Source: Anaerolineaceae bacterium UBA5211 | Lineage (GTDB): Bacteria > Chloroflexota > Anaerolineae > Anaerolineales > Anaerolineaceae | Assembly: GCA_002412595.1 (NCBI GenBank) | Contig: DHVJ01000034.1 | Location: 12,615-76,614, forward strand | DNA length: 64,000 nucleotides | Direction: 5' to 3' | Shown: one piece after another, positions 36,688 through 44,789 of the stretch | Position numbering within the stretch: position 1 is the stretch's first letter | How the letters are laid out: every line of letters begins with the position of its first letter | The notes under the pieces: model-generated | Told to the model about the DNA's origin: nothing | What the model saw: only the letters and a program-made list of their open reading frames with translations | Databases searched by the model: none | Made by a program: the position numbers and the translations under genes

Positions 36688-37970
36688 TGGCTGAAATTGT
36701 TGAAATGCCCAAATTGGGATTTGATATGGCTGAAGGCACCCTGGTTAAATGGAACAAAGCCGAGGGTGAAAAGATTGAAAAAGGCGAAATGCTGGCCGAT
36801 ATCGAAACCGATAAAGCCACTTTGCAGGTGGAATCCTCCGCCAGCGGCATTGTTTATAAGCACCTGGTGGAAGCCAACACCACTGTACCTATATCCTCCC
36901 CCATCGCAATAATCGCAGCGGAAGGAGAAGACGTGGATCTGGATAAACTACTGGGCGGAAAAGCCCAGCCAGCGGCTAAAACGGCCGTAGCGCAAGAATC
37001 CGCGCCATCCACCTCATCCACTGACGTGGCTGCATCAAAAGGCCTAACCGGCAGTAGCAGCACACCCGAGGAAAACGGTTTTATCAAAGCCTCTCCGGTA
37101 GCCAAAGCCATGGCCGCAGACAAAGCAGTCAACCTGGCAGCGCTCGATGGAAGCGGCCCAGGCGGGCGCATTGTAAAACGCGATGTGGAAGCCGCCATCC
37201 AGTCCGGTCAATCCAGCCCGACCGGTCAGGCCGCAGACACGCAGGCTTCCGGCATGAGAGCACCCACCCAGGCGCAAATCATCCCGGGGCAGGATACGCG
37301 CATTCCCATCAGCCGGCTGCGCGGGGCCATTGGCAAACGCATGCAGGAATCAAACCAGAATATCCCGCACTTCTACATCACACGCAGTTACGATGTCGGC
37401 AGCCTGATGCAGATGCGCAAGCAAATGAACGAGGGGCGCGACAAAGGGAACAAGGTATCAGTGAACGATTTTGTCGTGCGGGCAGTCGCATTGGCGCTGC
37501 AGCAGTTCCCCAACATTAACGCTTCCCTAACCGAGCAGGAAATCATCCAACATGGCAACATCAACGTGGGTGTGGCTGTTGCGTTGGATAACGGACTGCT
37601 GACAGTGGTGGTGAAGAACACCGACCAAAAATCCCTCGACCAGATCGGTTGGGAGACCAGCCAGCTTTCGCAGCGCGCCCGCGATGGGAAGCTGCGCAAT
37701 GAGGATATCGAAGCATCCACATTCACCATCAGCAACTTGGGGATGTACGGCGTGGAGGAATTTTCCGCCATCGTCAACCCGCCTGAAGCGGCCATACTGG
37801 CAGTGGGCAGCGCTCAGGAAGTGCCGGTGGTAGAAAACGGTATGTTGAAAACGGGCTGGCGCATGAAAGCAACCTTATCCGCCGACCACCGCATCACGGA
37901 CGGCGCGGAAGCCGCACGCTTCATGCAGCACCTGGCGCTGTATCTGGAACAGCCCTGGCGCCTGATTTAA
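36687..37970 (+). CDS. pdhC: Dihydrolipoamide acyltransferase (E2) of the 2-oxo acid dehydrogenase complex
   Basis: A 427-residue E2 core protein. One lipoyl domain (1-76) carries Lys43 in ETDKATLQVES as the lipoylation site. An Ala/Ser/Thr-rich linker leads to the E1/E3-binding domain (about 130-170, ASPVAKAMAADKAVNL, GSGPGGRIVKRDV). A second linker precedes the catalytic acetyltransferase domain (about 205-427) with ISRLRGAIGKRMQES and the active-site DHRITDG (His401, Asp405). No E3 (lipoamide dehydrogenase) gene follows; a strong terminator comes instead, so E3 must be encoded elsewhere. Confidence 0.95.
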   Translation: MAEIVEMPKLGFDMAEGTLVKWNKAEGEKIEKGEMLADIETDKATLQVESSASGIVYKHLVEANTTVPISSPIAIIAAEGEDVDLDKLLGGKAQPAAKTAVAQESAPSTSSTDVAASKGLTGSSSTPEENGFIKASPVAKAMAADKAVNLAALDGSGPGGRIVKRDVEAAIQSGQSSPTGQAADTQASGMRAPTQAQIIPGQDTRIPISRLRGAIGKRMQESNQNIPHFYITRSYDVGSLMQMRKQMNEGRDKGNKVSVNDFVVRAVALALQQFPNINASLTEQEIIQHGNINVGVAVALDNGLLTVVVKNTDQKSLDQIGWETSQLSQRARDGKLRNEDIEASTFTISNLGMYGVEEFSAIVNPPEAAILAVGSAQEVPVVENGMLKTGWRMKATLSADHRITDGAEAARFMQHLALYLEQPWRLI

Positions 37971-37977
37971 AGCAAAA

Positions 37978-38008
37978 GCGCGGAGAATTTATCTCCGCGC
38001 ATTTTTTA
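37978..38008 (+). terminator. Rho-independent terminator of the E1/E2 operon
   Basis: A perfect 9-bp stem GCGCGGAGA/TCTCCGCGC with a 5-base loop is followed by ATTTTTTATT. The converging gene on the other strand ends at 38011, so it may serve both directions. Confidence 0.9.
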
Positions 38009-38010
38009 TT

Positions 38011-38781
38011 CTACGTTTTCGGCTGCTCCATTTTGATTGGTACTGCCAGTGCTACCATAGCTAAAAACGCGATCAGAATTGCGCCACCCCAGGCAGCATA
38101 ATTGACCATGGGGACCTCAGGGAATTTCAGGGCTATACCTACCAAAGCCCAGATCAATACCAAATTGAACTCAAAAGCACGCCTGGTGAAACTCATCAAA
38201 GCTGAAATCACCACAATCGCGATCACCATGATGATGAACCAAATCTCAGGCGCAATGCCAAACCTATTCCAGTTGATATAATCCAGCACTTGAGTGACAT
38301 TCGCAATGGTCGCCACACTCACCCAGCCCATATAAACGCTGAACGGGGCTTCCATAAGCCATTTCCAGGCGATATCCATGCGGCGTTTGCCAATTTTTAA
38401 GCGGAGGAAAATATTGATCAGGGATACCAGGAGCAGCAGCATGAAAACCAATGCCAGTAAAAAGTGCTGGTAATGAAAGCTTACCAGCCAGAAAGCATTG
38501 GCAAGGTTGCTGAGTATGAACCAACCATCTATACCGGCTAAATCCTCATTTTCTCGTTGCTTGGGCAAAGCCCGGAAAATTACAAAAGCAATCAATTGGA
38601 TGTAGATCACTCCCCAAATGCTGAAAACATAACCCGCAGGAACAAAGTAAACATCGAAGCTGTCGGAAATTTCTTTAGTGGTCAATCCATTCAAGGGTAA
38701 ACTGACCGCTATTGTGTTCATGATCAAAGCCGCTGCTAAAGTCAAAAAATCCAAAAGAATAAACCATTTCCTGTTTTTCAT
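38011..38781 (-). CDS. Tryptophan-rich membrane protein, TspO/MBR-related
   Basis: A 256-residue membrane protein with about eight hydrophobic helices. PAGYVFSIWGVIYIQL near residue 48 is characteristic of tryptophan-rich sensory (TspO/MBR-like) proteins, and MEAPFSVYMGWVSVATIANV is another conserved patch. It is longer than classical TspO (about 160 residues, five helices), so it belongs to the extended variant found in many bacteria. TspO proteins bind porphyrins; whether this one does is unknown. It lies 3 bases after a small membrane-protein gene on the same strand. Confidence 0.75.
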   Translation of the reverse strand: MKNRKWFILLDFLTLAAALIMNTIAVSLPLNGLTTKEISDSFDVYFVPAGYVFSIWGVIYIQLIAFVIFRALPKQRENEDLAGIDGWFILSNLANAFWLVSFHYQHFLLALVFMLLLLVSLINIFLRLKIGKRRMDIAWKWLMEAPFSVYMGWVSVATIANVTQVLDYINWNRFGIAPEIWFIIMVIAIVVISALMSFTRRAFEFNLVLIWALVGIALKFPEVPMVNYAAWGGAILIAFLAMVALAVPIKMEQPKT

Positions 38782-38784
38782 CGA

Positions 38785-39126
38785 TTATTTTTCCTCTCCC
38801 TGATAATGGCGTCCCATCCAGAATTTTTGCCAATTGTTCCCGCTGTTTTGCAGGGCCAGAAAGGCATAAATTCCGGTCGGGAAGTTGCCCAGGATCATGA
38901 TAGCGGCAACCCACAAGCAGGCTGCCCACCAATTTTTCTCACGGTAAACCACCCAGACAGAGAAAAACATGAAACCGACATAGACATCCACCAATGAGAC
39001 GATGCCCCAGGGATCATGAAAGAAGAAACTTCCGGCGGCATTGAAATCACCCTGCGTAAAGCCATATATTAAGATGCCTCCCTGTGCAACTGTCCCTAAC
39101 AAGGCAATTAATTTTGCTACACGCAT
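38785..39126 (-). CDS. Small membrane protein, DUF1475-like
   Basis: A 113-residue protein with three hydrophobic helices (about 5-22, 43-62, 68-92). The motif DPWGIVSLVDVYVGFMFFSVWV followed by RE resembles the DUF1475 family of unknown function. A strong AGGAGG site precedes ATG 39126. It is co-transcribed with the tryptophan-rich membrane protein downstream, and possibly with the DegV gene upstream (15-base gap). Confidence 0.75.
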   Translation of the reverse strand: MRVAKLIALLGTVAQGGILIYGFTQGDFNAAGSFFFHDPWGIVSLVDVYVGFMFFSVWVVYREKNWWAACLWVAAIMILGNFPTGIYAFLALQNSGNNWQKFWMGRHYQGEEK

Positions 39127-39141
39127 TATCTTTCCTCCTGA

Positions 39142-39981
39142 TTATGCTGCTTGAATAAACGAAAAACCCACTGCGCCCGGCCCGATGTGTGAGCCAATCA
39201 CGGGTGTCACCTCACCCACCAGTGCCTGTGTGCCCACGGGTATAAAATGCGCAGCTTCCTCCTGCAACCGTGCAATTTTTTCCGGTGCATGAGTATGCAC
39301 AAAGGCCAATTCTTCTAACTTACCTTTTTCTTCCACTAACTGCATCAAACGGCGGTTGGAGCCGGTGATCGTACGGGTTTTCTCTAACTCGGTCACGCCG
39401 TTATTCATTTTAATGATTGGCTTGAGGATCAACAGGCTGCCCAACCCATACTGTAAGTTGGAAAGCCGGCCGCTGCGCCGTAGAAATTCCAAGGTCGAAA
39501 GTACTGCAAAGGTATAAGTGCGTTGAGCTTTATCGTTAATCTCTGCCAGGATCGTTTTCACCTTCTCGCCAGCTTCCGCCATCAACGCAGCCCGGCGAGC
39601 CAATAAGCCTACACCCAGAGAAAGGTTTCCAGTATCCAGCACGTGCACAGGAATATCCTTCACTTTCTGGGCAGCCAGTCGCGCCACATCAACTGTATTG
39701 CTAAGGGTTTTGGAAATATGCAAAGATATGATCGTGTCCGCACCGGATTCAATCGCATGATTAAAAGCTTTTATGAAGGCATCGATTCCCGGAACTGCTG
39801 TGGTGGGCTGTTTCTTAAATTCCGGAAGGCCTGTATAAAACGCTGCGCGTGACATTTCCACGCCATCCAGATAGCTTTCTTCACCGATGTTAATATACAG
39901 CGGAACAACTCCGATATCATGCTTCCGAACCACCTCTTTGGGAAGATCCGCGGTACTATCTGTCACAATTAGAATTTTCAT
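39142..39981 (-). CDS. DegV-family fatty-acid-binding protein
   Basis: A 279-residue cytoplasmic protein of the DegV/FakB family. These proteins bind a fatty acid and, with a FakA kinase, feed it into phospholipid synthesis. Seen are IVTDSTADLPKEV, VVPLYINIGEESYLDG, TTAVPGIDAF, ISLHISKTLSNTV, the ILDTGNLSLG-like segment, FLRRSGRLS and a final VIGSHIGPGAVGFSF. No fakA-like gene is present in the window. The start is ATG 39981 with AGGA upstream. Family assignment is firm. Confidence 0.93.
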   Translation of the reverse strand: MKILIVTDSTADLPKEVVRKHDIGVVPLYINIGEESYLDGVEMSRAAFYTGLPEFKKQPTTAVPGIDAFIKAFNHAIESGADTIISLHISKTLSNTVDVARLAAQKVKDIPVHVLDTGNLSLGVGLLARRAALMAEAGEKVKTILAEINDKAQRTYTFAVLSTLEFLRRSGRLSNLQYGLGSLLILKPIIKMNNGVTELEKTRTITGSNRRLMQLVEEKGKLEELAFVHTHAPEKIARLQEEAAHFIPVGTQALVGEVTPVIGSHIGPGAVGFSFIQAA

Positions 39982-40263
39982 TATTTTTTCCTATTATGCT
40001 CTTATTATATAAAAAAATTAAAACAAAAAAGCACTACCAAAGTTACGGGATTGCCTTCATCTTTTTTAAAACCTCCTATAACTTTATTAAGATAAAGTTT
40101 GCCCTATTTATGTATATTTTATCCCAGAGACTGATTAACTTATTATTAAATTCTTCCCCAGGAGTGATTTGGGCACCTAAAGTTACAGCCGGCAGTCCTG
40201 AAATACCGCAGGAATCGACCATGGTTTAAACCTTCCTTTCATTTCCCCCTTTGGTTGGCTTTA

Positions 40264-41289
40264 TTACCGGTAATATTGTTTCAAAACACGCAATGCCCGC
40301 AAAGCAACCCATTTGCTGGGCTGCTTCTTTTCCTCGATGTCCACCCAGGTTTTACCGTTGTAGGAATATTCCATTATCCAGCGGCCCTGCGCATCCTGTT
40401 TATTTTTCAAGAGTTCAATGACCGGAAGCAAACGCGCATCCCCGGCCAGTCCCAAGCCCAATAGAGCTTCCAGGATTTGCAGGATATCCGTGATGTAAAA
40501 GACAGGAAAGCCGAACTTGAACCAGGACGTACTGGGTTTGGGCGCAGTAGGATGGGGGTAATCCGCACCGGCCGGATTGGCGCTCAACAGGAAATCCACG
40601 CACATTTGAGCTGCTTTTTGCATAGCCGGCGTTCGTTGACCGGCCGGGATTTTGGCAAGCGCCAACGCCACCTTGACAGCTCCCCAGGCACAGGGCTGGT
40701 GGTCATTAGCTGAGCAATGAAAACCCGGCCCGCTGACCCCGCTGCGATAGAAGCGGATGGGTGCGCTGAGACCTTCCGAGTCCCGATAGGGGTCGCCGGT
40801 GACACTGCAAGCCATCCACTCCAGCGCGTTAAACAGACGGTCGTCTGCTGGCATACCCAGGGTCAACAGCGCGGCCCCCAGGTTGCCCTGCAGGCAATGG
40901 ATGGCGCCGCTGGGCGTAGCGGTCATGCTAAAGCCGCCGAACTTTCCAATCGAGTGCGCTAACAGGTAATCGCAGGCCTTGCGCACGCGCTCTTCCCGGA
41001 TATCCGTGCCCAATTGCGCCAGCAAGATGACCTGCCACACCGTGGACCTGTATTTTGGGGAATAGCCAGGCCCAGGCTGAACCCAATACCCTTGTGCATC
41101 CTGCTGCTCGAGTATGGCCGCAACCGGCCCGCCGCGCCGGTTGGACAGCCAGGCGGAACGCAACGCCGGGTCATCCTCTGCACGACCATGCAATTCTTTC
41201 AAAGCCAGATAACGTACGCCGGGGTTCTCAACGTCTTCTTCCAGCAGCCAATCCAAAGCCTGCATATTCACCTGCTCTATTGCATTCAT
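40264..41289 (-). CDS. Alpha/alpha-toroid (prenyltransferase/squalene-cyclase-like) protein of unknown function
   Basis: A 341-residue soluble protein built from repeated helix pairs. Repeats include WLLEEDVENPGVRYLALKEL, LEQQDAQGYWVQPGPGYSPK and LLKNKQDAQGRWIMEYSYNG. The QDAQGxW pattern is the QW-like motif of terpene-cyclase toroids, but I see no DxDD or DCTAE catalytic motif, so cyclase activity is not supported. Two Cys-rich patches (GFHCSANDHQPCAWGA) occur near the middle. ATG 41289 fits GAGG 8 bases upstream; GTG 41298 and ATG 41295 are alternatives. The substrate is unknown. Confidence 0.8.
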   Translation of the reverse strand: MNAIEQVNMQALDWLLEEDVENPGVRYLALKELHGRAEDDPALRSAWLSNRRGGPVAAILEQQDAQGYWVQPGPGYSPKYRSTVWQVILLAQLGTDIREERVRKACDYLLAHSIGKFGGFSMTATPSGAIHCLQGNLGAALLTLGMPADDRLFNALEWMACSVTGDPYRDSEGLSAPIRFYRSGVSGPGFHCSANDHQPCAWGAVKVALALAKIPAGQRTPAMQKAAQMCVDFLLSANPAGADYPHPTAPKPSTSWFKFGFPVFYITDILQILEALLGLGLAGDARLLPVIELLKNKQDAQGRWIMEYSYNGKTWVDIEEKKQPSKWVALRALRVLKQYYR

Positions 41290-41505
41290 ACCCATCACCT
41301 CAATTCCAGTATGCCCTGATTTCCACTATAAAAGCAAGGATTAATTTTGCGGGGATGCCTAACCTCAACTATCCCTTTTTTTTCCAACGGAATCCTGATA
41401 ATACAAGTTTGGATTTACCGGTATCTTTACGAAATCTTCACAATTCCAATGGTAATACTTCATATTTGACCTTTATAGTCTAAATATAAAATACGAGGTG
41501 AAACA

Positions 41506-42339
41506 ATGAATCAAACTTTAAAAACAATATTATATGTCCTGGCAGGAATTCTGATCGCCGCCGCCCTGATCTTTGCCGGATATTTCATTACACAACGCCA
41601 AAATCTGCCGGTTGGATACAGTTATGGAAATACCGATAACAATGATTCCACCATACCCTATCTCAACCGCGGTTTTGGCGGAATGATGGGCCGGTTTGGG
41701 AATAACCGCTCAAACAGTAGCTTTGGCATGGGACGCGGTATGATGGGCTACGGCTATTCCAACTCTCCCCGCAATGCCACAGCCGACAGCACGCTCAGCG
41801 TGGATAGCGCTCGCAGCGCAGTGCAGGATTACCTGGACACGCTGGGCAACGATGATCTGGCAATCGAGGAAGTAATGCTCTTCAACCAAAACGCTTATGC
41901 CATCGTGGTCGAAAAAAGTACCGGCATGGGCGCCATGGAATTATTGGTTGATCCGGATACGCTTGAAGTTTACCCGGAATACGGCCCTAACCGCATGTGG
42001 AACCTGAAATACGGCATGATGGGCGCCAGCGGCTGTGGGTTTGGTAGCGGCGGAACGTGCGGCAGCGGATTAGCCCAAAACGACGCGAACGCAACCGTTG
42101 AAATGGCTATCAGCATGGACGAAGCTGCTGATTTCGCCAATGAATATTTAGCGGCCAATATCAGCGATGCGACAGTTCATCTACCCGGCACTGCCTTCTA
42201 TGGTTACTATACTTTTGACTACATGCAAGACGGTCAAATGACCGGCATGCTGAGCGTGAACGGCAGCAGCGGCCAGGTTTGGCTGCATACCTGGCACGGC
42301 CAGTTCATCGAGGAATGGGAACTCGAAGAAGCGGAATAA
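41506..42339 (+). CDS. Membrane-anchored Met/Gly-rich protein with PepSY-like domains
   Basis: A 277-residue protein with one N-terminal helix (about 7-29), expected to sit outside the membrane. Residues 55-85 are rich in Gly, Met, Asn and Arg (GFGGMMGRFGNN, MGRGMMGYGYSN), a look seen in metal-binding or flexible surface segments. Two PepSY-like repeats follow (about 95-160 and 200-270): SARSAVQDYLDTLG and EAADFANEYLAANI. A Cys pair (GCGFGSGGTCG) lies between them. It is followed 71 bases later by a two-component system, so it may be a sensor accessory or target. GAGGTG precedes the ATG. Function is unknown. Confidence 0.75.
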   Translation: MNQTLKTILYVLAGILIAAALIFAGYFITQRQNLPVGYSYGNTDNNDSTIPYLNRGFGGMMGRFGNNRSNSSFGMGRGMMGYGYSNSPRNATADSTLSVDSARSAVQDYLDTLGNDDLAIEEVMLFNQNAYAIVVEKSTGMGAMELLVDPDTLEVYPEYGPNRMWNLKYGMMGASGCGFGSGGTCGSGLAQNDANATVEMAISMDEAADFANEYLAANISDATVHLPGTAFYGYYTFDYMQDGQMTGMLSVNGSSGQVWLHTWHGQFIEEWELEEAE

Positions 42340-42364
42340 CCCGCGCAAGAATCGATTTATACTA

Positions 42365-42392
42365 TAGAGGAGGAAGAAATCTTCCTCCTCTA
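42365..42392 (+). terminator. Long hairpin between the PepSY-like gene and the response regulator
   Basis: A perfect 13-bp stem TAGAGGAGGAAGA/TCTTCCTCCTCTA closes over two bases. The following run (ATTATTTAGG) has few Ts, so this may be a leaky terminator or an RNA-processing signal that lowers kinase and regulator output relative to the first gene. Confidence 0.55.
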
Positions 42393-42410
42393 ATTATTTA
42401 GGAAAAGCCC

Positions 42411-43088
42411 ATGGGAAAATCTAAAATTCTGGTCATTGATGACGAACCATCCATCCTGAACATAGTCACAGCTTACCTGCGCGCCGAAGGATACGAGTAC
42501 AACACGGCTGAAGACGGCCCAGCCGGCCTGAAAGCCTTTCGGGCATTCAAACCGGACCTCGTATTGCTGGATATCATGCTGCCGGGTATGGACGGCATAG
42601 AAGTACTCAATCAGATCCGGCGCGAATCAGACGTGTATGTGATCATGCTGACAGCCAAATCGGAAGAGGTGGACAAAGTGGTCGGTCTTTCCGTAGGCGC
42701 GGACGACTACCTGACCAAGCCTTTCAGCCCGCGTGAATTGATGGCGCGCATCAAAGCTGCCCTGCGCCGTCTGCAGAAAAATCCGGCGGAAGGCGAGCGC
42801 AAGGTGCTTACCTCCACGCACGTGCGCATCGACGGCGGCAGCCACCGGGTATGGGTGGATGACAACGAAATCGAGCTGACCTCTTTGGAATTTGACCTGT
42901 TAAGTACCCTGGCCGAAAACCACGGCATGGTACTCTCGCGCGAGCAACTGCTCGAAAAAGCCTGGGGCTACGATTACTTTGGTGATTTGCGCGTGGTGGA
43001 TGTGCACATCGGGCATCTGCGCCAAAAAGTCGGCAGCGACTACATTGAAACCGTACGCGGGGCAGGGTATCGCTTTGAAGACCGCTAA
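42411..43088 (+). CDS. OmpR-family response regulator
   Basis: A 225-residue DNA-binding regulator. The receiver domain (4-118) has IDDEP at 9-13, Asp54 (LLDIMLPGMDG) and the switch Thr/Lys in MLTAKSE and DYLTKPF. The winged-helix domain (about 130-222) has ELTSLEFDLLSTLAEN, VLSREQLLEKAWGY, RVVDVHIGHLRQKVG and VRGAGYRFE. It overlaps the kinase gene, so the two form a cognate pair. The target may include the upstream Met/Gly-rich protein gene; this is inferred from position. Confidence 0.95.
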   Translation: MGKSKILVIDDEPSILNIVTAYLRAEGYEYNTAEDGPAGLKAFRAFKPDLVLLDIMLPGMDGIEVLNQIRRESDVYVIMLTAKSEEVDKVVGLSVGADDYLTKPFSPRELMARIKAALRRLQKNPAEGERKVLTSTHVRIDGGSHRVWVDDNEIELTSLEFDLLSTLAENHGMVLSREQLLEKAWGYDYFGDLRVVDVHIGHLRQKVGSDYIETVRGAGYRFEDR

Positions 43089-44259
43089 ACCCAATCTGCT
43101 GCAAACGCTGCGCAGCCACTGGATCTATAAAATCCTGGCTGCTTTCCTGTTGGTGATCGTGATTGCGGGCACCATTCACGCCCTGGCTATGAACTTATCC
43201 ATTGAAGCCGCTTTCGACCGCCACCTGGGCCGCATGAGCGAAAACATGCAGGGCATGATGAGCGGCAGCGGATCCGGTACCGGTACAGGCGCCGGCAGCA
43301 ACAGCAGCACCCGCGGCGTGAACCTGTACACCAGTTTCCGCGCGGCGGTCAACGAAACACTGTGGATTTCGGCCCTGGCAGCTTTCGTCATTGCCGGTGT
43401 GGCCGCTTTGGTTATCAGCCGCCGCATCACCCGGCCCATCCAGAGGCTTACGGATGCCAGCCAGCAGCTCGCCCAAGGTGAATACAGCCACCGCATTGTC
43501 GAAGACGAAATCTCTGAAGATGAGCTCGGTCAACTGGCGCACAGCTTCAACCAGATGGCCGAAAAACTAGAGGGTACGGAAACCATGCGGCGCCAGCTGC
43601 TGGGGGATATCAGCCACGAACTGCGCACACCCCTGACCGCTATCAAGGGCTCCATGGAAGGGTTGATGGACGGCGTGCTGCCGGCCGAGCAGAGCACCTA
43701 CCAGCAAATCTACCGCGAAGCAGACCGTCTGCAGCGCCTAGTGGAAGACTTGCAAGAACTCAACCGCGTGGACGGGCACACCTTCCCGCTGGAAAAGAAA
43801 CCGGTGCAGGTAGCGGATTTGGTAAAATCCGCCCTCACTCCGCTGGAAAACACGTTCGCCATGAAAGGCGTCAATCTGGAAAGCCGTGTCGGGGACAATT
43901 TACCGATCATCACAGTGGACAGCGACCGCATCCAGCAAGTCCTGCATAACCTGCTGGGCAACGCGCTGCAATTCACACCGCCTGACGGGCAGGTCGTGCT
44001 GACTGTCGCGCGCGACGGAAATCAAATCCGGTTTTCCGTGCAGGACAGCGGCATCGGTATTTCTAAAGAACATCTGACCCATATTTTCGAGCGCTTTTAC
44101 CGCGCAGATAAATCCCGTTCCCGCAGCAAAGGCGGCGGCAGCGGTATCGGCCTGACCATCGCCAAGTCATTGGTGGAGGCTCACGGCGGGAAAATTTGGG
44201 CTGAGAGCGCCGGTAAAAAACAGGGCAGCACATTTACCTTTACTCTTCCATTGAAATGA
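43075..44259 (+). CDS. HAMP-type sensor histidine kinase
   Basis: A 394-residue membrane kinase. Helices at about 18-38 and 96-118 flank a short extracytoplasmic loop rich in Met, Ser and Gly (MSENMQGMMSGSGSGTGTG), which echoes the Met/Gly-rich protein two genes upstream. HAMP (about 118-170), HisKA with His181 in GDISHELRTPLTA, and a HATPase domain with NLLGNALQF, DSGIGISKEHLTHIFERF and GGSGIGLTIAKSL follow. The frame is open well upstream inside the regulator, but homology starts late; I chose TTG 43075, preceded by a GGCAGGG site and overlapping the regulator by 14 bases. The small Met-rich loop suggests metal sensing, as inference only. Confidence 0.9.
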   Translation: MKTAKPNLLQTLRSHWIYKILAAFLLVIVIAGTIHALAMNLSIEAAFDRHLGRMSENMQGMMSGSGSGTGTGAGSNSSTRGVNLYTSFRAAVNETLWISALAAFVIAGVAALVISRRITRPIQRLTDASQQLAQGEYSHRIVEDEISEDELGQLAHSFNQMAEKLEGTETMRRQLLGDISHELRTPLTAIKGSMEGLMDGVLPAEQSTYQQIYREADRLQRLVEDLQELNRVDGHTFPLEKKPVQVADLVKSALTPLENTFAMKGVNLESRVGDNLPIITVDSDRIQQVLHNLLGNALQFTPPDGQVVLTVARDGNQIRFSVQDSGIGISKEHLTHIFERFYRADKSRSRSKGGGSGIGLTIAKSLVEAHGGKIWAESAGKKQGSTFTFTLPLK

Positions 44260-44265
44260 TATAAT
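44257..44265 (+). promoter_or_regulatory. Extended -10 promoter of the RRM gene
   Basis: TGATATAAT is a perfect extended -10, beginning at the stop codon of the kinase gene. Transcription would start near 44272 and give a leader of about 86 bases containing a hairpin. Confidence 0.5.
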
Positions 44266-44300
44266 GCATATACAGATTTCGATCGATAGATGGTTTTAAG

Positions 44301-44324
44301 CCGCCAAATCCAATGATCTGGCGG
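44301..44324 (+). promoter_or_regulatory. Leader hairpin upstream of the RRM gene
   Basis: CCGCCA/TGGCGG arms enclose a 3-bp inner stem (ATC/GAT) after one A-C mismatch, with a CAAT loop. It lies 33 bases before the start codon. There is no T-run, so an RNA regulatory element is more likely than a terminator. Confidence 0.5.
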
Positions 44325-44357
44325 TATATCATTTATAAAAAAGATAAGAGGACTCAG

Positions 44358-44732
44358 ATGGAAACAAAATTGTATGTTGGTAACCTGCCCTTCGACGCAA
44401 CCGAGGAAGAACTGAAGACGTTATTCTCAGAAGCAGGGGAAGTAAAATCGGTTGTACTGATCAAGGATAAATTTTCCGGTCAGTCAAAAGGATTTGGTTT
44501 TATCGAAATGGAAAACCAGGAAGGCATGCAGAACGCGTTAAAAACGTTTGAGTCCTACTCCTTCAAGGATCGCCCCCTGAAAGTGGATATCGCCAAACCC
44601 AAGGAAGACAACCGGCGCCCGTTTGATGGCGGCAACCGGCGTGGCGGCGGCGGTGGAAATCGTCGTGGTGGCGGCGGTGGTGGCGGCGGAAACCGCAGTG
44701 GCGGCCATTCCGACTACAACAATCGCTATTAG
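44358..44732 (+). CDS. RRM-type RNA-binding protein with Gly/Arg-rich tail
   Basis: A 124-residue RNA-binding protein like the Rbp proteins of cyanobacteria and other bacteria. One RRM domain (4-80) has the RNP-2 motif LYVGNLP and the RNP-1 motif KGFGFIEM. The tail is a run of Gly, Arg and Asn (for example GNRRGGGGGNRRGG) ending in SDYNNRY. Bacterial homologues are often cold-induced and bind RNA as chaperones. I chose ATG 44358, preceded by AAGAGG; an in-frame ATG at 44313 falls inside the leader hairpin. The gene is monocistronic, with its own promoter, hairpin leader and terminator. Confidence 0.93.
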   Translation: METKLYVGNLPFDATEEELKTLFSEAGEVKSVVLIKDKFSGQSKGFGFIEMENQEGMQNALKTFESYSFKDRPLKVDIAKPKEDNRRPFDGGNRRGGGGGNRRGGGGGGGGNRSGGHSDYNNRY

Positions 44733-44742
44733 ACCATAAGAT

Positions 44743-44784
44743 AAAAGGCAGCTTTCCCAAATACGAAAGCTGCCTTTTTATTTA
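44743..44784 (+). terminator. Strong rho-independent terminator after the RRM gene
   Basis: A perfect 14-bp stem AAAAGGCAGCTTTC/GAAAGCTGCCTTTT has an 8-base loop and a TTTTT tail. As the stem starts with AAAA, it can also stop the minus-strand gene ending at 44790. Confidence 0.92.
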
Positions 44785-44789
44785 TATTT

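Noticed and set aside
39996..40229. Open frame of 77 codons in the gap upstream of degV
   Set aside because: It has no ribosome site, its composition is that of AT-rich intergenic DNA, and no domain is recognisable. The 282-bp gap probably only holds promoters.
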